In this document: positions 32,067-40,769 of the stretch, one piece after another | Layout of the letters: each line of letters opens with the position of its first letter | How positions within the stretch are numbered: the first letter of the stretch is position 1 | NCBI RefSeq assembly: GCF_001641265.1 | Contig: NW_020167524.1 | Location: 1,116,001-1,180,000 of the forward strand | DNA length: 64,000 bases | DNA from: Pseudogymnoascus destructans | Lineage: Eukaryota; Ascomycota; Leotiomycetes; Thelebolales; Thelebolaceae | Reading direction: 5' to 3' | Translations under genes and position numbers: made by a program | Notes under the pieces: model-generated | The model's database searches: none | Seen by the model: the letters and a program-made list of their open reading frames with translations, nothing else | Told to the model about the DNA's origin: nothing

Positions 32067-32574
32067 GGCTATTGTGGCTGTAGTGAAAGGTTCTTCTAGG
32101 AGCAAGACAAAGAGATCGGGGGCTGTAACAAGAGAGGTGCAGAAGCAAGATTGCCTAGAGACATCCTGTCCTGTCATTACATTAAACAAAAGGTCTTTTT
32201 ATATACGCAATTCAACGTTCACGCTCACACGGACTCTGTTTATCGAGGTGATTGAACGTCAAGGTATAGTTTACAAGTCATACTTATGGGAATTATGCCA
32301 AGATCGTTTAATGATATTCCGTAGAGGTTATAATATCGATCTAGTAAATGCCCATCTCGCTCATGTAGCTCCTTCCAAAATATACATAATTCGGATGCTG
32401 CAGACCCAGCCTATTTGGTCTTCTGTTCTGGACAATCAACGCTGTAAGTCCAACCCGCTAACAAAGCTCAGAACGCCGTAGCTGCAAAACCTCGATCATG
32501 ATACATGTCCACGTCGTCATTCGTTTCGTTTCTGCGTATTACCATCGCCGTCAACATCCAAAAATTCCTCTCAA

Positions 32575-33408
32575 TCAGATCCCCCAACTAGCAATCAACC
32601 CCACAATAACCACCACCCCCATCCCCCACCTCCCAACTGCTATTCCAGCAGCCACACCAGCCCCTGGATCACCAACAGCAAACCCCGTCTGGCTGGGCGT
32701 TGTCGTAGCCACCCCCAGCCCATTCGCCGTGCCGGCCCCAGCAGCCGTACACGTTGCCGCTGTTCCCGGACATGCCTCCCTACTCAGAGATGAACAGATT
32801 TTTGTCGCACTCTCAATCCCCACACTCACGCCCGTCCCTCCCGCAACCGTTATCCCACCCCCTGGTCCCGCAACTGTGACACCAAATCCTCCTCCCCCAC
32901 CCCCAAGCCGCTGCGTGCACTGCTGATAGTACCCTGCGCATGACTCATATGCTGCCTCACACTGCGCCTTATCACCAAAGTTTGTTCCCGAGGCGAAGAT
33001 GATCGGAAAGGGATATAATGTGTTTGGGACGTAGCCCGTTGCTGGGGCCGCAGTTTGCGTTTGTGTCGGGGCGGAGGTTATAGGGCCTGTATGCAATGTG
33101 ATCGGAGAGGGCGCGATGGGGATTATGCCGGTGCAGTAGGAGCCGAGGGGGCAGCAGGCGATGTTGCCGGCGTTGTCGAGGGCGCACACGGATGAGGCGG
33201 CGCAGCAGTTCGAGGCGGAGTTGGGAGCGGAGAGGCTGGCACAGGGTATGTATTCTGCGGGGCAGCTTTGGCGCTTTATGAGGGAGTCAGAGGTGGTGGT
33301 GGAGAGGTATGCGGCAGAGAAGGAGGAGGCGCGGAAGTGAGAGGCGCTCGTTGAAAGAGGGGCGAGGAGGAGTGCCGAGAGTGCGGGTATTAGCGTTCGC
33401 AGACGCAT
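32575..33408 (-). CDS. GPI-anchor-type cysteine-rich wall protein (277 aa)
   Basis: Single exon, intact. Residues 1-22 are a signal peptide (MRLRTLIPALSALLLAPLST). A Lys-Arg at LIKRQSCP precedes a cysteine-rich block (CPAEYIPCA, NCCAASSVC, ACCPLGSYC), then a Thr/Pro/Ala-rich stretch, a second block (CEAAYESCAGYYQQC) and Gly-rich repeats. It ends in a hydrophobic tail (GVVVIVGLIASW) after small residues, fitting GPI attachment. This layout is common among ascomycete surface proteins of unknown role. Antisense open frames here are composition shadows. Confidence 0.75.
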   Translation of the reverse strand: MRLRTLIPALSALLLAPLSTSASHFRASSFSAAYLSTTTSDSLIKRQSCPAEYIPCASLSAPNSASNCCAASSVCALDNAGNIACCPLGSYCTGIIPIAPSPITLHTGPITSAPTQTQTAAPATGYVPNTLYPFPIIFASGTNFGDKAQCEAAYESCAGYYQQCTQRLGGGGGGFGVTVAGPGGGITVAGGTGVSVGIESATKICSSLSREACPGTAATCTAAGAGTANGLGVATTTPSQTGFAVGDPGAGVAAGIAVGRWGMGVVVIVGLIASWGI

Positions 33409-33833
33409 GGCGGCGCCGCCTATGAAGTTGATGTGTGTTTATTTCGATGTTTTTGTCAAATTGTATTTGATTTACGTTCATAGGGTTTCGGTCGGCTTGA
33501 CTTGTAGCTGTGCGGGTACAACGCTGGTCCCTGATTAGTACGTTCGCCTTTGTTTACACAAATGGCGGGTAGATATGGTGTTTGGTGACTTGGTACTTCG
33601 CGATAGTAACGCAAAACAATCAGAGCAGAATAACTTTAATTGTATTTTGAGGTGTGGATTTCTTGCGGGCAAAGTTTTGTAGTAGGAGTTCTTGAGTCTG
33701 GCAATCATGGGTTTCGTCCCAGCTCCGGCCCAACGTTATGTTGGCTACCATGGCAACCAATCTGATCTCGCCAAGACATGCCTAATGCTAAACTAGTCAT
33801 TACAGAACTTTAGGAAACCATACATGTCAGCTG

Positions 33834-34030
33834 TAGGATCTAAGGAAAAAGTCAAGGCTGCCACAGTTACACCAACCCTAGCTACACCAACTCTAGCTAC
33901 GCTAATGCCTTCTTTGGTTTTCCCACCTAAGGATGAAGACATGCCTAATGCTAAACTAGTCATTACAGAACTTTAGGAAACCATACGTGTCAAGTTGCCT
34001 AACACCTACTCCGGCAACCTCAAGGAACTT
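33834..34030 (+). pseudogene. Retroelement gag-like remnant
   Basis: It reads MSAVGSKEKVKAATVTPTLA, then DEDMPNAKLVITEL, a TAG (one step from Gln), then ETIRVKLPNTYSGNLKEL, which resembles the start of a fungal retrotransposon gag. About 53 bp around DMPNAKLVITEL is also present upstream at 33776-33828, a direct repeat with 164-bp spacing. No intact product. Confidence 0.45.
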
Positions 34031-34307
34031 TGAAGTGTGTAAGGACACAGGGCACCCAGCTCACAGTAATAGCATATGAGAGTGCGAGTCGGAGGCTAAA
34101 CGGATGCTATCCTATAGGTCTACTATGAAGGATACAAAAAAGATGATGGGGAACCCCGTCAGTCGATTTTCTCAAGTATCCAAAACCCATCCGACTCGGT
34201 TCCGACTCAGTTAGGCCACCCAAATGATCACACGTGACCCCGCGGCTACCCGGAGTCTACTCCCTAGAATGAGAGACGAGAAGGCATCCTTACACTACCC
34301 CCCTCCT

Positions 34308-35307
34308 TGTCATACTGACATTCGTTGCACTCAGTTTGCTATCAAACTCAAGAGCAAACTTGGAAATCTCCTCCTCAAACCTACAAGTCACCATACATAT
34401 CTTGGCTTATCACACCAACAACAGAAGCAATACTACTCAACGATTGCTGCAAACTCTTCTACTACATCTGTTTATGCTACATACATCACGGCATATCATT
34501 TGGACACTCATTGAACAAGTTATTAAGAAAATCTCCTCCTTAAGGGGGTGGGCCAATACTACCACATGGCATATCTCTACCAACTAGAGGCCTAGGAACA
34601 TGAACGATAGCTCTAGAAGCTTCTACAACCCTCTATGATTCATTACACGTCATCGCTCCTTAGTTACCCACAAGATTGGTTAAGTTATGACATAATTTGT
34701 CTATAGGTACTCTGACCTTGGACCTCCTTTTCACTTCCTATAGGCTAGGAACCCAAGAGATGGTTCTATGGAATTCTCTTACATTCACTACATGATTAGC
34801 AAGCTAGTTGTGGGTTGCACTTGATTTCTAATACATTTACCAAGCCTGGTTAGTCATGGAAAGTCATGGAAAATGAGAGAACTACACTCCTTTGGCATAA
34901 ATAGGATTGCCCTTTCCTTAAGAAAGGGCAAGCAGGCAATACAGTAAATCGACTATCACATACTTCCACGTCTTTTACAAGCTTCCAAGCATTCATCTTG
35001 TTATTCTCTGTTTTTGAAAAGTCAGTGAGGTGCTAACCTCTGACTTACCCCTGAGTTCTCAGACTCAACATTTGTTGCAACTTGTCTAAACCACTTCACC
35101 ACATCATACACCTGATTGCTGCGTTGTGGAATAGTCTAAGCTACAACCCTTTGGCTCTGTTTCCTAAGACAGTGTGTTGTCTTAGTAAATTCATCCCTTC
35201 CTTGGGTGGCTAGATTCTCATATCTGGTGCACCCACCATTACATCTTAGTAAAATCATCCCTTCCTTGGGTGGCTAGATTCTCACATCAGGTGCACCCAC
35301 CATTACA
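34308..35307 (+). repeat. LTR, same family as 62916, with duplicated 3' tail
   Basis: It starts TGTCATACTGACATTCG and ends CACCATTACA, matching the LTR at 62916-63852 along its length. The last 64 bp (from CTTAGTAAA) are tandemly duplicated (35181-35244 and 35245-35307). The flanking 5-mers (ctcct, ttgtg) do not match, so it is not a clean solo LTR, or one side has rearranged. Confidence 0.7.
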
Positions 35308-35791
35308 TTGTGGTTGTTAAGTTGGTCAGGTCTGCTGAGTTGGTCAGGTCTGCTAAGTTGGTCGGTGTTACGATGGTCATAGAGGTCATGATGCCAGTCC
35401 AGGAAAAGTAATCTAGATTGAATCTAAAGAGAGAAGAAGAAGAAGAAGGAAGGAAGATGAGGCTATTCCTCATAACATACAGTTGTCTGCTTCCTTGGTG
35501 GCTAAGGCTACACCCGTAATCCCCATAACAACCGTAATAACCGTAATAACCGTAACAACCATAACAACTGTAACAAGCTGTGACAAGCTGTGAGCTGTAA
35601 TCATAACAGTCGGGACAGCTAGGTCACTCGGGTTTGCTGCTAAGCCGGTTGGTTTGATGGGGTCTGCCAAGCCGCTAGTTAGCCGAGTCTATTAGCTGAG
35701 TCCTGAAGCTCAGGAGCTTAGGAGCTTAGGGGGCAGAGCTTAGGAAGTAGGCTTCACTTGGTTTATTAACCACCACATCTACCCAACTCAC
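35308..35791. other. Spacer with short tandem repeats
   Basis: Holds an 18-bp tandem repeat (TTGGTCAGGTCTGCTRAG, about 35316-35365), a GAA-rich stretch (35432-35455), and a 9-bp repeat around AACCGTAAT (35520-35575). No gene supported. Confidence 0.5.
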
Positions 35792-36116
35792 CTAGAAGAC
35801 CCGACACCTATTTGAGCGCACGTCCTCTACAACCTCACGTAATATGCGATGGCTAGGAGTGTAGCCATTTGCTGTAAGCTCCTTAATCCACTTTAAGAGG
35901 GTCTGCTCTTGATTTTTTGAGAAGTTGCTGTTGTTGCCATGCCTCTTTCTGTAAGGGCCGTCGCCTAATGACACGGTCTAAGACAGTATCTGGCCTAAGA
36001 TGTAAGGCCTTTGCAGTAGCATATGAGGATTTGTATATACTAGATTGAACTCTAATAACTGCTTGAGCTAATAGATTTTCACGTTCTTGAGCTTTTAAGC
36101 TGGTTTTGCGCACCAT
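35792..36116 (-). pseudogene. pogo/Tigger transposase N-terminal fragment
   Basis: It starts MVRKTSLKAQERENLLAQAV and contains the HTH_psq region (YKSSYATAKALHLRPDTVLDRV), then, after a frame change near 35950, the CENP-B-type helix-turn-helix (FSKNQEQTLLKWIKELTANGYTPSHRILREV). It ends at about 35800 without a catalytic domain. It is divergent from the pogo element that starts at 36259. Confidence 0.65.
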
Positions 36117-36728
36117 ATTAATGATAGGTTAATATGCCACGACCTACGTTAATAGCTTAATGTAGTTGACAAGCGAGTTACCTACACAAGCTCACTGCTG
36201 ATTATTCCTTAGCTTTGTACTTTTGACTTTTTAACTCAAATAACTTTTTTTTTAAACATGACAACTTCGTACGAAGAACGAAGAATGATTCTTGCACGTT
36301 AGGTGCTTTAATCAAACCCAAAATTAAGTGTAACTTGTGTTGCGCGAATCTACCATCTTCCTTGTACAACATTAAGAGATCAACACACTAGAAAACCTAC
36401 ATGATATACAACTTTAGTTAAGTCTAGAAAATTGACAATATTAGAAGAAGTTGTTATCAAAATATTCTTAAGTTAGATTCATAAGCATTTCCTCCTCGAT
36501 GTAGTGCTGTTAAAGATATGGCAAATCGATTGCTTACTAAATGCAATGGCAGACGCGTTAGAAAGAAGTAGACTTCTAACTTCGTATGATGACAACCACA
36601 ACTCTATACTCATTTTAATCGAAAGATCGACTATTAGCAAGTTCAATGCGAAGATCCTAACGCATATAATGCGTGGTTTCAACTCGTACAAAACAAGATT
36701 CACAAATATGGGATTCACAAGGAGGACT

Positions 36729-37025
36729 AGACTGGCCACGGTCCGGTCCGGTCCGGTCTTTTAATGTTGAGTGAGGACTGTTTTACGGTCCAGTCTTTTT
36801 TTTTAGGACTGGACCGTGAGACAAAAAGACCGGACTGATAACATTCTAGTCTTTTTTTTAGAGTGTAGACTGTTTGCTAAAGTTGAGGTCCCTTTAAAAG
36901 ACCGGACTGATAATAGTCCAGTCTTTTTTTAGAGTGTGGACTGTTTGCGAAAATTGAGGACTGTTTAAAAGACTAGACCGTTCGGTCTTTCCTAAGAACA
37001 GTCCGGTCCAGTCCAGTCTTTTACA
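36729..37025. repeat. Left subterminal repeats of the hAT element
   Basis: After TAGACTGGCC come three tandem GGTCCGGTC-type words, then repeated blocks of about 73 bp with AAAAGACCGGACTGATAA and AGTC(C)AGTCTTTTTTT. The region ends in GTCCGGTCCAGTCCAGTC near 37000-37020. The same words in inverse orientation fill the other end (43918-44278). Such subterminal clusters are the usual transposase binding sites of hAT elements. Confidence 0.8.
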
Positions 37026-37588
37026 TTATAAGTGGGGGCCACCACATGTCATCACATGATATGTTATTAGGAATAGCTTTAAGTGCAATCGAATATTAAT
37101 AACGTTACTATTAAGTGTTACTGTACATGCATTTTGAGGTATAAGTTGAAAATAGTATAACTATAATAGTTCCATTTACACACTGTTAAATAATTACACG
37201 TGATTATATTTACACGTGATATTATATTTACAAGTGATATCATATTATTCAATCAAAATCGATCATAGAGTAGTCAATTAGTTATGACTTATATTTGATA
37301 TGAGTTTAATTAAGCATTAATAGCAGCTACTAACGTTACTATTAATTATTACTATAGTTTGATAAATATTATATGGTTACGTTAATTTAATAGTTATTAA
37401 TTAATATAGTTAACATTTGCATAACGTTATTATTTTATATTTTTATATTTAAGTTATAGTATAATGAACTTCAGTTTCATCATAAATTATGTAATTAAGC
37501 GTTACTGTATACCGTTACTGTCACGACTGAAATACTAAAGACAGGTTGTGAAATCATCAATTGACTATTTATACAAGAACACACTAAT

Positions 37589-38214
37589 TTATCTAATGCT
37601 GCGAGAATTGGCGAACCAGGACACAAGCTGCATATCCTTGTTCTGGATGGTGATATGCTTGGCGTGGATGGCGCACATGTTGGCCCCTTCGCACTATTAG
37701 TATAGTTTTTGTAGGTGTTCATAGAGACAGCTTACCTTCGAAGTATGACACAAGGTGGGCCTCAGCGGCCTCTTGGAGGGCACAGATGGCAGTAGACTGG
37801 AAGCGGAGGTCTGACATGAAGCTTTGCGCGACTTCACGAACAAGACGCTGGAATGGGAGTTTGGGGAGGATGAGGGCGGCCGACTTCTGGTAGTGTCGGA
37901 TCTCGGCGACGATCCGTTCTTTCATATAAGTTAGTAGTGTGAACAATATTCTATTAGAAAAGAATAGCATACTGTTGACAGAAGCCTTGCTCAAAGGAGG
38001 GACAGGGCGAGGGGCTTGTTGTGGGAAGTTGGAGCCAGGGTGATCCCGCTCCCAGTTCCTTTTCTGGGCATTGTAGCTCCAGATCTTTTCTTGGCGGGCT
38101 CGGCGCGCAGTCTTGTGAATATCGACTGTTTGTTGAGTTAGTAACCTTGTATTGCTTGTAGGGTAGGGTGGAATACTTACCGTGGCGCTCAGGCTTTTGC
38201 TTGGTGCGAGCCAT
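37589..38214 (-). CDS. Divergent histone H3-like protein (155 aa, 4 exons)
   Basis: Exons 38214-38181, 38125-37973, 37918-37736 and 37686-37589; introns of 55, 54 and 49 bp, all GT-AG with CTAAC/CTAAT branch points. The product starts MARTKQ exactly like H3, then leaves H3 for a Trp/Arg/Pro-rich tail of about 55 residues lacking the K9/K27 ARKS motifs. From residue ~64 it is a full histone fold: EIRHYQKSAALILPKLPFQR, LVREVAQSFMSDLRFQSTAI, ALQEAAEAHLVSYFEGANMC, AIHAKHITIQNKDMQLV. Loop 1 has H3 length, not the longer CENP-A form. The canonical C-terminus (ARRIRGERA) is replaced. Four introns, open frame and a location inside a hAT transposon argue for a maintained cargo gene. It may enter nucleosomes; that is inference. 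Confidence 0.85.
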
Positions 38215-38240
38215 GGTACAGATGTGAGCGAGAGCGATAT

Positions 38241-38455
38241 CTAAAACATGTTAATTTGCCATATTGTAGCAATTTGGCGTTACTGCTGGGCGTTACTGTA
38301 GTTGTAACGCCCAAAGAACAAAAGGGGTGAACTTACAAAGGTTGGTGACAGAAGGAAAAATTGCTAGAACTTGTATATTAGTAAAATAAACACAATACCG
38401 TTACTCTACAGCGTTACTGTAGGGTTAAATCAAATGTAAAGAAGATTGAACTTAC
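38241..38455 (-). promoter_or_regulatory. Two predicted 5'-leader introns of the H3-like gene
   Basis: On the minus strand, GTAAGTTCAATC at 38455 to ATATACAAG at 38370 (with TACTAAT branch point) and GTAAGTTCACCCC at 38336 to TGTTTTAG at 38241 look like introns of 86 and 96 bp lying upstream of the MARTKQ start, separated by a 33-nt leader exon. Each contains one 13-bp-phased AGTAACG pair (38399, 38278). No ATG upstream is in frame with the histone, so they are placed in the leader. Confidence 0.5.
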
Positions 38456-38843
38456 CAATGTTGCTAGACGCGTTATCTCAGAATTGTTGTAGAAGTTAGG
38501 ATCGAATTCGAAGTAAGGGCGCTTAAGTGTTGTTGCAAACAAAAAAAACTCCGTTTCTTGTTCCAAATCCGGACGTGTCAATAACAAAGAATAGTACGAG
38601 TAAGTTAGCAAAGAAACCACCCTTACATTTGATTACCTCTGATTATTAACTTCCTTTTAGATTTCCAAATTTATTGACTATACCGACCCCGACCAGTAAG
38701 TAGTTGCGCCCCTACTTTCAAAAGACGTCCGCCTTGTTAGCACATTGAAGTACTCTCACAACAGTATAATCAAAGCCAGTGCTAACAGTAACGCCCTATA
38801 GTAATGCTCATCAGCTCCAAATCGTCTCTAACGCAACTTTACC

Positions 38844-39728
38844 ATGTCGTCTCCAGCCACTGCGAAGTCATATGAGGAGAGACGCGCGGAAGTCATTGCA
38901 GCTACTGCCCACACCATTGAGCTCGCTCAGAATGCGGACCGACAGGTATAACAATCCTACCATCCTGATATCAATTGTTCTAGAGCTGATAGCAAAGCTA
39001 GGCTATGAGCCGTGCACGCCGTACCCGCCAGGGTAAAGATGACTGGGAGGGCCTTACGGCCAATGAACAAGCTGCCGTGTTAGCTACAACGCAGCAGGAT
39101 ATCATGGACAGGCGCACTGCTCGTGGTATTGACGCCAATTCCCGCCTCACAGCCGCTATTAATGATGAGAGTGCGGCTATTGCGGCCATTAATGCAGAGG
39201 AGCTGGAGGAGAAGTTGAAGGCCCTACCAAAGGGCGAAGGCAAAGCTGTAAGTAATAGCTAAAACATGACGATACTATCTAACATAATGGTTAGACTGGC
39301 AAGACATCGACTAGCGACAGCGGTGAAGAAAATACCTTAAAGGATATCTGGGCCAGCAACATGGTCCCAGTCATTGAGCGCTGGGAGCGCAATATTGCCC
39401 TTGCTGGCAACATCCTTATGCCCGAACTCTCAAGGAAGGAGATCGAAGAGTTTGCTGGGGGGTTAGCAACCCTGATAATATCAAAGAGTTCGTGAAGCAG
39501 TGGGAGAATAACAGCAATGCTGATGTTGAAGATGGGCTGGTAGATTTTGATGATGATGGTGAAGAAGTGGAGGTGGTTATATCAGAGGATGAGGAGGACG
39601 ATGATGAGGACGAGGATAGCCTCAACGGCTTCATTGTCGGGGTTCGTGTAGAGGAGGAGGAGGAGGTGGAGGAGGAGGAGGAGGAAGAAGAGGAGGAGGA
39701 GGAGAAGGAGGAGGAGGAGGAGGAGTAA
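38844..39728 (+). CDS. Acidic-tailed protein, hAT cargo, one frame break
   Basis: Exons 38844-38945, 39002-39247 and 39295-39728; the introns (56 and 47 bp) are GT-AG and join in phase. The product starts MSSPATAKSYEERRAEV, is helical and Ala/Glu-rich in the middle (AAINDESAAIAAINAEELEEKL), then has DIWASNMVPVIERWERNIAL, then NIKEFVKQWENNSN, and ends in about 70 residues of nearly pure Asp/Glu (DFDDDGEEVEVV, then long Glu runs). The frame breaks once in a run of six G at 39457-39462; seven G would make it continuous, about 260 residues. Acidic tails like this are typical of histone chaperones and H1/H3-H4 binders. No known family recognised. It is divergent from the H3-like gene. Confidence 0.6.
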
Positions 39729-39879
39729 ATTCACGTCGTATACTGTACTATAGTATACTAAACCAATGGAGTTTTTGTGGTTACTGAATTCCATTTTGAG
39801 ATCTTCTGCCGTTACTATCTGCCGTTACTATCTAATAAAACTATTTGTCAGTACTCCGAATAGTGACTACTGTACTCAT

Positions 39880-40196
39880 AGTAACGGCCAGCAGTAACGG
39901 AAGAGAGCCCAAAAGCAAAAAGTCAGCATGCTTCTACTCCTCGGCTGAGCCAAGGAACACAGTCCGACCAATTAATAGTCAAACGCCTATTTTGCAATTC
40001 CAATTCATATTACACTAGCTAGGATATACAGACTCTGCATCCAATAAAAATAAGGGCTACTACTCATCATCTCGGTTACACGTAGGCTACAGTAACGGCC
40101 AGCAGTAACGGAAGAGAGCCCAAAAGCAAAAAGCCAGCATGCTTCTACTCCTCGGCTGAGCCAAGGAATACAGCCCGGCCAATTAACAATCAAATG
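39880..40196. repeat. ~106-bp direct duplication in the hAT element
   Basis: The block from AGTAACGGCCAGCAGTAACG through AAGCAAAAAG.CAGCATGC to CAATTAA occurs at 39880-39985 and again at 40091-40196 with a handful of differences. Each copy begins with a 13-bp-phased AGTAACG pair, showing how these pairs can be spread by local duplication in this one case. Confidence 0.85.
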
Positions 40197-40512
40197 TCGG
40201 TTATACAGTTTAACTTTATATTATGCTACATAGGAAATATAATCGATCTGTATCTACTTAGGGTTATACACACTGCTCATTATCTTGTTATATGCTGTAG
40301 CAACAGCTAATAGTACTAGATATAGCTTCGGACTTTGAAATAAGATAGGGCTAATGTAGCAAATTGTTAAGCCAATGAAACCAAATTGCTGATTTTGTAA
40401 TTTAAAACTCGTAAGCGTTACTCTCTAGCGTTATGGTAAACCTAATTAGAGCTAGACAAAATTGTTTAACTCCATAATACTATGTTCAACTAACACAAAA
40501 TAGGAATAGCAA

Positions 40513-40592
40513 AGAGTAACGGCAATGAGTAACGGCAATGCGTAATGGCAATGCGTAACGGCAAAGAGTAACGGCAAAGAGTAACGACAAAG
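40513..40592. repeat. Tandem array of 13-bp AGTAACG units
   Basis: Six consecutive 13-bp units (cores at 40515, 40528, 40541, 40554, 40567, 40580), consensus GAGTAACGGCAAW, two with CGTAA variants, lying about 180 bp upstream of the hAT transposase start. It is the multimer form of the dimers seen across the element. Confidence 0.95.
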
Positions 40593-40769
40593 AGTTCAAA
40601 TATTACCCTATTGCAATGTGGCATTCTTGTATTCTGTACTACCATTTGTTCTGTTGCAAAAGACTATGAAGAAATGGCCGTCCTTCCAAAAGGCCTCACT
40701 TAACATTCATCATTCGTCTGATTGACCTACACTCCTACTACAGTACATTTTCTCTATCCTCTTAACAAC

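Noticed and set aside
37589..38214. CENP-A (centromeric H3) identity for the H3-like gene
   Set aside because: Loop 1 has standard H3 length and the N-terminus is MARTKQ; CENP-A proteins have a longer loop 1 and unrelated N-termini.
39457..39462. Programmed frameshift in the acidic cargo gene
   Set aside because: A plain G run without a downstream structure or known slippery heptamer; a base indel or read error is simpler.
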